64,000 nt of DNA from Saccharopolyspora shandongensis (GTDB taxonomy: Bacteria; Actinomycetota; Actinomycetes; Mycobacteriales; Pseudonocardiaceae). Positions within the stretch are counted from its first letter, which is position 1, and each line of letters begins with the position of its first letter. The notes under the pieces were generated by a model. That model did no database searches. It worked only from the letters and a program-made list of their open reading frames with translations, and was not told the DNA's origin. A program made the translations under genes and the position numbers. Positions 17,114 to 25,080 of the stretch are shown here, in pieces. Location: contig NZ_FNOK01000014.1 in NCBI RefSeq assembly GCF_900106995.1, positions 1-64,000 of the forward strand. The letters are read 5' to 3'.

Positions 17114-18211
17114 ATGAGCGTCGCACCGAAGGACAGCCAACCCGGGCCCGTCGTGCCCGGCACGGAGTTCGCGCGGGCTCAAGCGGTTGCCGACGCGGTG
17201 CTCTACGAGGGGTACCTGCTCTACCCGTATCGGCGTTCTTCGGGGAAGAACCGCGTGCGATGGCAGTTCGGCATCGTCGCGCCGCGGCGGTGGGTCGAGG
17301 CGGATGGGCCGGTGCCGCCGGTGGTGGCGGGCTCGGTGGAATCGTGGCAGCAGCAGACGGAATGCCTGTTCCACGTTCGGGGCGGGCAGGAAGAGGCCGA
17401 GGCCGACATCCGGCTCCGCTTCTTGCGGGTCGTGCTGCGAACCGCCGAACGCGCTGTCGACGGCGGGTTCGTCCCGGTGGATTCGTTGGACGCCGACGGC
17501 ACGCGGCACCTGTCGACGGAGGAAGCCGCGCCCCAGCAGTTCGATCTGCACGCGAGGCTGCCAGAGCTCCTCGATGGTGGATGTGCCCGCGAAATCCGGC
17601 TTCCCGCCGCCACGGAAATCGAACCGCTTGGCGACAGCGGCCGGATCCTGCGGCGCTCGGAGACCGTCGCCGCGTCGCTGTCCGCGTCCGCCGAGCGGGT
17701 GGGAGACGGGACCTACCGCCTGCGGGTGCGAGTCGAGAATCTCGATCGCGGCGTGGATGAAGATGCGTCTCGTCCGGCTGCGCTCCGGCATTCGCTGGTG
17801 GCTACGCACGTGCTGATCAGCGGACGCGGACTGGAGTTCTGCTCCATGATGGACCCGCCCGGCGAGGTTTCGGCGGCGGTGGCAGCCAGTCGCAACATCC
17901 ACGCGTTCCCCGTCCTCATCGGCGATGACGCGGATCTGGTGCTGTCCTCGCCCATCCTCCTGCCCGATCACCCCGAGGTCGCCCCGGAAAGCCCGGGTGA
18001 TCTGCACGACGCGACCGAGATCGACGAGATGTTGTCTCTGCTGACGCTCGCGCTGACCGATGCGGAGAAGAGCGAAGCGCGGGCCACCGATCCTCGTGCC
18101 GCCGAGATCCTCGACCGGGTGGACGGCATGCCGTCCGAGGTCCTGGCGCGGCTGCACGGCACGATGCGCTCGCTGCGCGACACCACCGGGGCAAGGGGGG
18201 AAGGCTCCTGA
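17114..18211 (+). CDS. Hydrogenase-cluster conserved protein of unknown function (first gene of hhy operon)
   Basis: The 365-residue soluble protein has ADAVLYEGYLLYPYRRSSGKNRVRW near residues 24-48, a hallmark of an uncharacterised family encoded just ahead of group 1h hydrogenase subunits in actinobacteria. Other conserved stretches are FGIVAPRRW and the HSLVATHVLISGRGLEF region. The C-terminus is helical (AAEILDRVDGMPSEVLARLHGTMRSL). It has no metal motif and no signal. Its stop overlaps the start of a tiny ORF (TGATG) that in turn overlaps hhyS, so it is translated with the hydrogenase. A role in assembly or stability is likely by association only. Confidence 0.8.
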   Translation: MSVAPKDSQPGPVVPGTEFARAQAVADAVLYEGYLLYPYRRSSGKNRVRWQFGIVAPRRWVEADGPVPPVVAGSVESWQQQTECLFHVRGGQEEAEADIRLRFLRVVLRTAERAVDGGFVPVDSLDADGTRHLSTEEAAPQQFDLHARLPELLDGGCAREIRLPAATEIEPLGDSGRILRRSETVAASLSASAERVGDGTYRLRVRVENLDRGVDEDASRPAALRHSLVATHVLISGRGLEFCSMMDPPGEVSAAVAASRNIHAFPVLIGDDADLVLSSPILLPDHPEVAPESPGDLHDATEIDEMLSLLTLALTDAEKSEARATDPRAAEILDRVDGMPSEVLARLHGTMRSLRDTTGARGEGS

Positions 18212-18282
18212 TGCTGCAGCAGGACCTGATCGCACACGACCACCGGACACGAGATCCGTTGCAGGGGAGGACCGCGACATGA
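18211..18282 (+). CDS. Tiny ORF coupled between the first gene and hhyS
   Basis: ATG 18211 overlaps the previous stop as TGATG, and the 23-residue frame (MLQQDLIAHDHRTRDPLQGR then TAT) ends TGA at 18280-18282, overlapping the hhyS ATG as ATGA. The double overlap suggests ribosomes pass through it to keep translation coupled. Its peptide may have no function. Confidence 0.4.
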   Translation: MLQQDLIAHDHRTRDPLQGRTAT

Positions 18283-19358
18283 CTGCCGACGACGAGCTGG
18301 AGATGCCGGAGCAGCGCGCCGCGCGACGAAGTGGATTCGATGAGATCGACATCCTGTGGATCTCCGAGGGGATGAGCTGCGACGGCGACACCGTGTCGGT
18401 GACGGCGTCGGGACAACCCTCGATCGAGGACGTGGTGCTCGGCCTCATTCCGGGACTGCCGAAGATAAACCTGCACAACAAGGTTCTCTCGCCCACGCCC
18501 GGCGGGGAGGAGTTCCTCCAGCCGTTCCGCGCCGCGGCGCGCGGTGAGCTGAAGCCGTTCATCCTGGTGATCGAGGGTTCCATCCCGAACCAGAACGTCA
18601 TCGAGGGCGACGGGTACTGGACGTCGTTCGGCAACGATCCGGAGACCGGTGCGCCGCTGCCGCTGAACTGGTGGCTCGACCACCTCGCGCCGAAGGCGTG
18701 GGCAGTGGTCGCGGCCGGCACCTGCGCGACCTACGGCGGAATCCACGCGATGGCCGGCAACCCCACCGGGTGCATGGGGCTCGCCGACTACCTGGGCTGG
18801 GAGTTCAAGTCCCGCGGCGGCCTCCCGATCGTCAACATCCCGGGCTGTCCGGTGCAACCGGAGAACTTCATGGAGACCTTGACGTGGTTGCTGTACCACG
18901 CCGCGGGCACTGCGCCGGCGCCGCCGCTGGACGAGAAGCTGCGGCCGCAGTGGCTGTTCGGCAGGACCGTGCACGAGGGCTGCGACCGGGCGGGCTACTA
19001 CGAGCAGGCCGACTTCGCCAAGGACTACAACTCGCCGAAGTGCCAGGTGAAGGTCGGCTGCTGGGGCCCGGTGGTCAACTGCAACGTGCCCAAGCGCGGC
19101 TGGATATCCGGGGTCGGCGGTTGCCCGAACGTGGGCGGCATCTGCATCGGCTGCACCATGCCGGGATTCCCGGACATGTTCATGCCGTTCATGGACGAAC
19201 CGACGGGGGCGAGCCTGTCCAGCATCCTCGCCAAGCCCTACGGGTCGTTCATCCGGCGGATGCGCGGCATCACCAACAGGGTCGCGAACAAGGAACCGAA
19301 GTGGCATCACAAGCAGCCGGTGCTGACGAGTGGGTACGACCCCCGTTGGCGTCCGTAG
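18279..19358 (+). CDS. hhyS: [NiFe]-hydrogenase small subunit, group 1h (high-affinity H2 uptake)
   Basis: The 359-residue iron-sulfur subunit starts ILWISEGMSCDGDTVSVTA, the group 1h version of the N-terminal proximal-cluster motif, in which an Asp next to the Cys is known to take part in ligation in the actinobacterial enzyme. Further ligand segments are AAGTCATYGG, NIPGCPVQPEN, HEGCDRAGYY and the Cys-rich CQVKVGCWGP...CNVP...GGCPNVGGICIGCTMPGFPD for the medial and distal clusters. No Tat signal is present, as in other group 1h enzymes. The role is electron transfer from the Ni-Fe site during oxidation of atmospheric or trace H2. Confidence 0.95.
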   Translation: MTADDELEMPEQRAARRSGFDEIDILWISEGMSCDGDTVSVTASGQPSIEDVVLGLIPGLPKINLHNKVLSPTPGGEEFLQPFRAAARGELKPFILVIEGSIPNQNVIEGDGYWTSFGNDPETGAPLPLNWWLDHLAPKAWAVVAAGTCATYGGIHAMAGNPTGCMGLADYLGWEFKSRGGLPIVNIPGCPVQPENFMETLTWLLYHAAGTAPAPPLDEKLRPQWLFGRTVHEGCDRAGYYEQADFAKDYNSPKCQVKVGCWGPVVNCNVPKRGWISGVGGCPNVGGICIGCTMPGFPDMFMPFMDEPTGASLSSILAKPYGSFIRRMRGITNRVANKEPKWHHKQPVLTSGYDPRWRP

Positions 19359-19393
19359 GCAGTGGCTGACGAGGAAGGCAGGAGAACCGGACC

Positions 19394-21196
19394 ATGGCCG
19401 ATCGCGGAACCAGCGCTGGACCGAAGCAGGGCAAGCTCGTCGAGATGAACTGGGATCCGATCACCCGGATCATCGGAAACCTCGGCGTGTACACCAAGAT
19501 CGACTTCGCCAACGGCGAGGTCGCCGAATGCCACAGCACGTCATCGTTGTTCCGCGGCTACTCGGTGTTCATGAAGGGCAAGGACCCGCGTGATGCCGGA
19601 TTCATCACCAGCCGGATCTGCGGCATCTGCGGGGACAACCACACGGCGTGCTCCAACTACGCGCAGCAGATGGCCTACGGGATCAAACCGCCGCCGCTGG
19701 CGGAAACGATCGTCAACCTCGGTGAAGCGGCCGAGTACATGTTCGACCACACGATCTTCCAGGACAACATGGTCTTCGTGGACTTCTGCGAGGCGATCGT
19801 CAAGGAGACCAACCCGGCGCTGCTGCGGCGCGCGGAGTCCGCCGAGGCCAAGAACCGGGACGTGCACGGCTACCGCACCATCGCCGACATCATGCGGGGG
19901 TTCAACCCCTTCGAAGGTGAGATCTACAAGGAGGCCCTGAAGATCAGCCGGGTGACCCGGGAGATGTTCTGCCTGATGGAAGGCAGGCACGTGCACCCGT
20001 CCACGATGTACCCGGGCGGGGTGGGGACGATGCCCGAGCCGACGACCTTCACCGACTACCTGTCCCGGTTGGTGCGGGTCATGGACTTCGTGAAGCAGTC
20101 CGTCGCGCTCAACGACGACGTCTTCGACTTCTTCTACGAGGCGCTGCCGGGGTACGAGGAGGTCGGCAGGCGCCGGGTGCTGCTGGGCTGCTGGGGCGCG
20201 TGGCAGAACCCCGACGTCTGCGACTACCGCTACGAGACGATGAGCGACTGGGGCAAGGCGATGTACGTGACGCCCGGCGTCATCGTGGACGGGGAACTCG
20301 TCACGAACGACCTCGTCGACATCAACCTGGGCATCCGGATCCTGCTCGGGAGCTCGTTCTACGAGGACTGGGTGAACGAGGAACCGTTCGTGACCCGCGA
20401 TCCCCTGGGGAACCCGGTGGACATCCGCCACCCGTGGAACCAGACGACCGTGCCCGTACCGCAGAAGCGCGACTTCGACGGGAACTACAGCTGGGTGATG
20501 AGCCCGCGGTGGTTCGACGGGCAGAACCACCTGGCGCTGGACACCGGCGGAGGGCCGCTGGCGCGGTTGTGGTCCACCGCGTTGAACGGTCTCGTCGAGA
20601 CCCCCTACGTCCGGGCGACCGGGTCGAGCGTGCAGATCTCCCTGCCGCGCAGCGACAAGCTGCCCGAGACGACGCTCGAATGGCGCATTCCGCACGACAA
20701 GGCGGGAAAGCCGCTGTCGAACGCGATCGAGCGGGATCGGGCGCGGGTGTACTTCGTCGCCTACGCCGCGGCCATGGCGCTGCACTTCACCGAGCAGGCC
20801 ATGGAGCAGGTGCGAACCGGCGACAGCCGGACCTTCACGGATTTCGAGGTGCCCGACGAGGCCATCGGATGCGGGTTCCACGAGGCGGTCCGCGGCGTGC
20901 TCTCGCACCACCTGGTGATCAAGGACAAGAAGATCGCGAACTACCACCCGTACCCGCCGACCCCGTGGAACGCCAGCCCGCGCGACAGCTTCGGCGTGCC
21001 CGGCCCGTACGAGGACGCGGTGGGCGGAACGCCGATCTTCGAGGAGAACGGGGCGGACGACTTCAAGGGCATCGACATCATGCGCACGGTGCGCAGCTTC
21101 GACCCGTGCTTGCCCTGCGGCGTGCACATGTACCTGGGAGGCGGCCGAGAGCTCAGGAAGATGCATTCGCCCACGTTCGGAGGAGCGCATGGCTGA
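19394..21196 (+). CDS. hhyL: [NiFe]-hydrogenase large subunit, group 1h
   Basis: The 600-residue catalytic subunit binds the Ni-Fe(CN)2CO centre through two Cys pairs: RICGICGDNH (about residues 74-83) and DPCLPCGVHMYLGGG near residue 575. After the second motif only about 20 residues remain (ELRKMHSPTFGGAHG end), the tail expected to be removed after nickel insertion by the protease encoded 1.6 kb downstream. SSLFRGYSVFMKGKDPRDA and the very conserved EIYKEAL region match the actinobacterial group 1h enzymes. It overlaps the next gene by 8 bases. Confidence 0.96.
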   Translation: MADRGTSAGPKQGKLVEMNWDPITRIIGNLGVYTKIDFANGEVAECHSTSSLFRGYSVFMKGKDPRDAGFITSRICGICGDNHTACSNYAQQMAYGIKPPPLAETIVNLGEAAEYMFDHTIFQDNMVFVDFCEAIVKETNPALLRRAESAEAKNRDVHGYRTIADIMRGFNPFEGEIYKEALKISRVTREMFCLMEGRHVHPSTMYPGGVGTMPEPTTFTDYLSRLVRVMDFVKQSVALNDDVFDFFYEALPGYEEVGRRRVLLGCWGAWQNPDVCDYRYETMSDWGKAMYVTPGVIVDGELVTNDLVDINLGIRILLGSSFYEDWVNEEPFVTRDPLGNPVDIRHPWNQTTVPVPQKRDFDGNYSWVMSPRWFDGQNHLALDTGGGPLARLWSTALNGLVETPYVRATGSSVQISLPRSDKLPETTLEWRIPHDKAGKPLSNAIERDRARVYFVAYAAAMALHFTEQAMEQVRTGDSRTFTDFEVPDEAIGCGFHEAVRGVLSHHLVIKDKKIANYHPYPPTPWNASPRDSFGVPGPYEDAVGGTPIFEENGADDFKGIDIMRTVRSFDPCLPCGVHMYLGGGRELRKMHSPTFGGAHG

Positions 21197-21737
21197 CCGG
21201 AGCAGCCTCGACGACGCGGCGGTCCAGAAGCGGCTCGCCCGCGTCGACGACCTGCTCGAAACCGTCGAGCGGGCACCGGGGCCGACCGCCGACGCGGCGG
21301 TGGAATCGGTGCAGATCCTGATCGAGGTCTACGGCGAGGCGTTGGGCAGGGTCGTGGACCTCGCCGGGCCGCTCGCCCGAACGTTCGCCCAGGACGAGTT
21401 GCTGAAGCACCTGATGGTCCTGCACGAGATCCATCCGGATTCGGTGGCCGACCGCGTGCGGCAGGCCATCGACGACGTCCGCCCGCACGTCGAGTCGCGG
21501 GGCGGCCGGGTGGAGCTGACCGAGGTGGCGGGGAGCGTCGCGCGGGTGCGGCTGACCGGAGTGAGCGGGACCTGTTCGTCGAAGTCCGCCGACGTGGCGC
21601 AGGCGATCACCGAAACGGTGTTGGCCCTGGTGCCCGAGGTGGCGGAGGTCGACGTGGCGCAGCCTGCCTCGCCATCGATGATCTCGGTGGACGCCGTGCT
21701 GAGCCGCGCTCGGGACAGCGAGCGGAGGCAGGCGTGA
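21189..21737 (+). CDS. NifU-like domain protein of the hydrogenase operon
   Basis: The 182-residue protein has a helical N-terminal half (QKRLARVDDLLETVERAPGP...) and a C-terminal NifU-like domain (GGRVELTEVAGSVARVRLTGVSGTCSS...). NifU C-terminal domains bind Fe-S through CxxC. Here only one Cys remains (SGTCSSKSADVAQAI), so cluster carriage would need a dimer or other ligands, or the protein has another role. Its position directly after hhyL suggests Fe-S delivery to, or electron transfer with, the small subunit; this is inference. ATG 21189 overlaps the hhyL stop. Confidence 0.8.
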   Translation: MADRSSLDDAAVQKRLARVDDLLETVERAPGPTADAAVESVQILIEVYGEALGRVVDLAGPLARTFAQDELLKHLMVLHEIHPDSVADRVRQAIDDVRPHVESRGGRVELTEVAGSVARVRLTGVSGTCSSKSADVAQAITETVLALVPEVAEVDVAQPASPSMISVDAVLSRARDSERRQA

Positions 21738-22333
21738 GGTCCGCGGCCTTGGAGCGCTTGGCTCGGCAAGTCCGCCGGCGTGCGGAAGGACAACCCTGCG
21801 ATGTCTGCGGCGCGCCGGTTCCTGACGAACACCGCCACGTGCTGGACCTGGGGCGACGTGAGCTCATGTGCGCCTGCCGGGCGTGTGCGGTGCTGTTCGA
21901 CCGGGATGCCGCCGGCGGCGATCACCTCCGGCTCGTGCCGCAACGGCGCCAGCGCCTGGAGCCGGTTCCCACGGCAGACCTGGGCGTCCCGGTCGGCTTG
22001 GCCTTCTTCACGATCCAGTCGGACGGCGCGGTGGTCGCGCACTACCCCAGCCCGGCGGGAGCCGCGGAGTGGGAGGTCGATCCGCACATCTGGCAGGAGG
22101 TCGTGGACCGGCATGCACAGCTCGGGACGATGGCCCGGGAGGTCGAAGCGCTGCTGGTGAACACCGCACGCGGGCAGCGGGAGCACTGGATCGTGCCCGT
22201 CGAGGACTGCTTCCGGCTGATCGCCGTGGTTCGCCGGGAGTGGAGCGGGCTGTCCGGCGGTTCAACCGTGTGGCCGGCGATCGAGCAGTTCTTCGCGGCA
22301 CTGGCGGAAGACGGGAGGAGTTGCGATGGGTGA
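21734..22333 (+). CDS. DUF5947-like zinc-ribbon protein of the hydrogenase operon
   Basis: The 199-residue protein starts at GTG 21734, overlapping the preceding TGA as GTGA. CDVC (residues 22-25) and CRAC (about 48-51) form a likely zinc or Fe-S site at the N-terminus. The rest contains LGVPVGLAFFTIQSDGAVVAHYPSPAGA and EDCFRLIAVVRREWSGLSGG, typical of the DUF5947 family found in actinobacterial hydrogenase loci. Molecular function is not known. The last codons overlap the next start by 8 bases. Confidence 0.8.
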   Translation: MRSAALERLARQVRRRAEGQPCDVCGAPVPDEHRHVLDLGRRELMCACRACAVLFDRDAAGGDHLRLVPQRRQRLEPVPTADLGVPVGLAFFTIQSDGAVVAHYPSPAGAAEWEVDPHIWQEVVDRHAQLGTMAREVEALLVNTARGQREHWIVPVEDCFRLIAVVRREWSGLSGGSTVWPAIEQFFAALAEDGRSCDG

Positions 22334-22532
22334 GATCAAGGTCGGCCGGGAAGATGTGAAGGTCGATACTCCCGGTCACATCCCGGGGCTGCACCAAGGG
22401 AACCGGGGCCCGTCCCGGCGGCAAGCGGGGCACCACGCCGATGGCACGGCCGACGCCCGCCGTTCGACCGGGATCGAGTGGAAGCACCACAACGCGATTC
22501 TCGAGATCATGCCGAACGTCTCGCCGGGTTGA
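22326..22532 (+). CDS. Small conserved hydrogenase-cluster protein (68 aa)
   Basis: The very polar, unstructured-looking peptide has IKVGREDVKVDTPGHIPGLH near its start and PGHHADGTADARRSTGI in the middle. Such short proteins recur at this position in actinobacterial group 1h operons. It has no Cys and no membrane segment. It overlaps the DUF5947-like gene by 8 bases (ATGGGTGA), so it is certainly in the same operon. Function unknown. Confidence 0.75.
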   Translation: MGEIKVGREDVKVDTPGHIPGLHQGNRGPSRRQAGHHADGTADARRSTGIEWKHHNAILEIMPNVSPG

Positions 22533-22548
22533 TCGGGAGGGAGGACGA

Positions 22549-22704
22549 ATGGCGAGGAAAATTCTTATCCTGCAGGCAGTTCTGATCTGCGTGGGATTGA
22601 TAGCGCTGTTGCTGAGGGAAATCCCCGGGCTGGTAAGGGAGATCAGGATGTGGCGGATGGCCATCAGCTTCCGCGGAGATGCGCACCGGAAAGAAGCGGC
22701 CTAG
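22549..22704 (+). CDS. Small single-pass membrane protein (51 aa)
   Basis: MARKILILQAVLICVGLIAL is one transmembrane helix with an N-terminal cap, and the basic tail MWRMAISFRGDAHRKEAA should be cytoplasmic. It resembles the DUF6893-type small proteins of actinobacteria. GGGAGGACGA precedes ATG 22549. It could anchor the otherwise soluble hydrogenase to the membrane; this is inference from position only. Confidence 0.7.
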   Translation: MARKILILQAVLICVGLIALLLREIPGLVREIRMWRMAISFRGDAHRKEAA

Positions 22705-22833
22705 CGGTAATCGGGATCAAAGGCGGCAGTGAGACAGTGTCCTCGGCGGACGGAATGACGCATGGGCAGGGGTAAGGCACGCGTGGTGTCGGATGCCGTG
22801 CTGCGCGAAGAACGCTCTCCCGGGCGGGCGAGC

Positions 22834-23325
22834 ATGACAGGTTCGCGGATCCTGGTGGCAGGCGTGGGAAATGTCTTCCTGGGCGACGACGGGTTCGGCG
22901 TCGCGGTCGCCGGCCGGTTGGCGGAAGACCCGCCGGCGAGCGCGACGGTCGCGGATTTCGGCATCCGGGGCGTGCACCTGGCGTACGAGCTGATGAACGG
23001 CTACGACGTGCTCGTCCTGGTCGACGCGGTGGCGCGTGGCGAGGAGCCGGGAACCGTCTCGGTGCTCGAACCCGACCTGGCGGCGATCGAACCCGCGGTC
23101 GACTTGGACGGCCACGGCATGAACCCTGATTCGGTGCTCGCCAGCTGCGTGGGTTTCGGCGTGCCGCTGCGCAGGGCTCTGGTCGTCGGCTGCGAGCCCG
23201 CGGACTGCTCCTACCGGTGGGGGCTCACCGAACCGGTGGCGGAGTCGGTCGATGCGGCCGCGGCCGTCGTTCGCGAGCTCGTCGCCGAGCTGGCAAGCCC
23301 GGACACCGTGCGGGGGACGTCGTGA
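22834..23325 (+). CDS. Hydrogenase maturation protease (HyaD/HupD family)
   Basis: The 163-residue protein begins MTGSRILVAGVGNVFLGDDGFGV, the family signature; Asp in LGDDGFG and Glu/His further on (DGHGMNPDSVL) bind nickel in the immature large subunit before the C-terminal tail is cut. VADFGIRGVHLAYELMNGYD and VLVDAV are typical. The start at ATG 22834 gives the usual length; the frame is open from 22762. It is the partner of HhyL. Its last codon overlaps the next gene (GTGA). Confidence 0.88.
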   Translation: MTGSRILVAGVGNVFLGDDGFGVAVAGRLAEDPPASATVADFGIRGVHLAYELMNGYDVLVLVDAVARGEEPGTVSVLEPDLAAIEPAVDLDGHGMNPDSVLASCVGFGVPLRRALVVGCEPADCSYRWGLTEPVAESVDAAAAVVRELVAELASPDTVRGTS

Positions 23326-23993
23326 GCCCCGGCGCGGAACCACTTCCGGCTGCCGGGATGCGGGTCAGGCTGCGGCCTTCCCGGCGCGCCGACATCGTGG
23401 ACATCGCGCTGGCGGGGCGGCTCGCCGAAGTGGACGGCGTCGAGCGCGGGGCGGACGGCCGGGTCTACGTGCTCGTGTCGCTGGTCGGCGACACCGCGGC
23501 GGACCTCGGCCGCATGAGCCAACTCGGCCACCGGTTCTTCTTCGATCCGGAGGAGCTCGAACCGGTTTCCGGTGCGAGCGAGCACCGGGTTCTCGTCGCT
23601 GGCCTCGGTGACGACGCCTTCGAGCCGGGCGAATGCGAGGTGCGCCGGGTCGTCGAACACCTGCGTGGGTGCGACTTCCCGCCCGGGGTGCGCGTCGCCG
23701 ATTTCGGTGCTCGCGGGCAGGATCTGGCGCGGGCGCTCGAGGAGTTCGACGTCGCGGTCGTGCTGCGCGCCGGGCCGGTCGGGGAGGTCCGCTGCATCGG
23801 GCTCGCGGATCTGCCGTTGACCGCGCCGCTGCCGCCGGGTCACCGGTGCGGGCAGGTCATCGTGGTCGGCTGCGGCGACGCGGAACGCGGTGAACCGGAC
23901 GGAGCAAAGCGCATCGCCGGTGTGGTCCTGTCCGTTGTGGACGATGTGCTCGCCGGTCGCCCGATCCGGGAGTCGAGCTCCGACGAGGGATGA
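23322..23993 (+). CDS. Second, degenerate maturation-protease-like protein
   Basis: The 223-residue protein starts at GTG 23322, overlapping the protease stop. The N-terminal 75 residues (MRVRLRPSRRADIVDIALAG, HRFFFDPEEL) are of unknown type. The C-terminal part keeps the HupD fold (HRVLVAGLGDDAFEPGECEV, VRVADFGARGQDLARALEEFDVAVVLRAG, VIVVGCGDAERG), but the GxGNxxxxDDG nickel-binding signature is scrambled and the second metal site is not evident. It is probably not a protease. It may be a chaperone or a decoy that holds the large subunit. About 240 bases follow before the next gene. Confidence 0.65.
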   Translation: MSPGAEPLPAAGMRVRLRPSRRADIVDIALAGRLAEVDGVERGADGRVYVLVSLVGDTAADLGRMSQLGHRFFFDPEELEPVSGASEHRVLVAGLGDDAFEPGECEVRRVVEHLRGCDFPPGVRVADFGARGQDLARALEEFDVAVVLRAGPVGEVRCIGLADLPLTAPLPPGHRCGQVIVVGCGDAERGEPDGAKRIAGVVLSVVDDVLAGRPIRESSSDEG

Positions 23994-24235
23994 GAGCCGC
24001 ATTTCACGCGGTCCGGCGATGCCCGCCGCGGGAGTGCGGTCCGCACGACATGTGAAAGCGACTCGAATGTCGTTGAGGGCAAAGCAGATCGAGTTGTCCC
24101 GGCGGAGCAGCGCCTTTAGCGTCTCAGGCGCGGTTGCTCGCGGCGCGGGAGTTGAACTCGCTCCGCCGCGCAAGCCGATTCCGGGACGGTTCTCGGCGTG
24201 GGGCGCCGCATGATCGCGAGTGAGGATGTGACCTG

Positions 24236-24856
24236 ATGCCGTGGTCCGAGGAGGCCGCCGGACGTGCCGTCGATGAGATCTTCGAACGACGGGTGCCACC
24301 GCTGCAGACGCTGGTGGGGGACGCCGAACAGGTCGCACGCGCGTGCCATGCCATGGCGACCCGGTTCCACGAGGGCGGCAAGCTCATCGTGTTCGGCAAC
24401 GGCGGGCCGAGCACGGACGCCCAGCACGTGGCCGTCGAATTCGTGCACCCCGTGATCGTGGGCAAGCGGGCACTGCCGGCCATCTCGTTGACCGCGGACG
24501 TGGCAACGGTGACCGGCGTCGCCACCGGAGCGGGCCTGGACGAGATCTTCGCCCACCAGATCCGCCACCTCGCCGATCCCGGCGACATCGCGCTGGGCAT
24601 CTCCACCGACGGCGGCTGCGGGAACGTGCTGCGCGGCCTGGCCGAGGCACGCCGGCAGGGACTGCTGACCGTCGGCCTGCTGGGTGGCGACGGCGGACGC
24701 ATCGCCCGATCCGGGCTCGACCACGTGCTGATCGCCGACGCGCGAGACCCGCGAGTGGTCAAGGAAGTGCACGTGACGACCTACCACATCCTCTGGGAAC
24801 TGGTGCACGTGTTCTTCGAGCACCCGGGCGCGCTGCGGCGGGAGGCGATCGCATGA
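24236..24856 (+). CDS. SIS-domain protein, GmhA-like, diverged copy
   Basis: The 206-residue sugar-isomerase fold protein resembles sedoheptulose-7-phosphate isomerase: LIVFGNGGPSTDAQHVAVEFVHP (about 45-67), LPAISLTADVA, and HVTTYHILWELVHVFFE at the end. The phosphate-binding loop, STSGNS in GmhA, reads STDGGCG here, so isomerase activity is doubtful. It is the first gene of the second half of the cluster (SIS, hypC-like, SIS, hypC, hypD, hypE, hypA, hypB). GmhA-like genes recur in actinobacterial hydrogenase loci with no assigned role. Confidence 0.8.
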   Translation: MPWSEEAAGRAVDEIFERRVPPLQTLVGDAEQVARACHAMATRFHEGGKLIVFGNGGPSTDAQHVAVEFVHPVIVGKRALPAISLTADVATVTGVATGAGLDEIFAHQIRHLADPGDIALGISTDGGCGNVLRGLAEARRQGLLTVGLLGGDGGRIARSGLDHVLIADARDPRVVKEVHVTTYHILWELVHVFFEHPGALRREAIA

Positions 24857-25074
24857 CGGCCCGGGAACCCGCGGAGAACTGCACTGGCGATACGTGCGTG
24901 ACCTGCTCGGACGAGGTCATCGCGGTCGAGGTGCTGCGGCTGCTGGACGACGGGCTAGCGGCCGTGGCCACCGAATCGGGTGAGGAAGTGGTCAGCGTCG
25001 CGCTGGTGTCGGCCCGTCCCGGGGACACGGTGCTGGTCCACGCCGGCGAGTCGATCGGGATCGTGAAGGAGTGA
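24853..25074 (+). CDS. HypC-family chaperone, atypical N-terminus
   Basis: The 73-residue protein overlaps the SIS gene (ATGA). The C-terminal OB-like part (AAVATESGEEVVSVALVSARPGDTVLVHAGESIGIV) is HypC-like. The N-terminus is not the MCLAIPG of classical HypC, whose second-residue Cys binds iron. Instead it has a Cys cluster (CTGDTCVTCSDEVIAV) seen in HypC paralogs of group 1h loci. It may take part in Fe(CN)2CO delivery or shield the large subunit. A classical HypC is encoded 700 bp downstream. Confidence 0.75.
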   Translation: MTAREPAENCTGDTCVTCSDEVIAVEVLRLLDDGLAAVATESGEEVVSVALVSARPGDTVLVHAGESIGIVKE

Positions 25075-25080
25075 CCGCTC

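Noticed and set aside
24068..24214. 48-codon ORF in the gap between the degenerate protease-like gene and the first SIS gene
   Set aside because: No ribosome binding site and low-complexity composition; more likely an internal promoter region.
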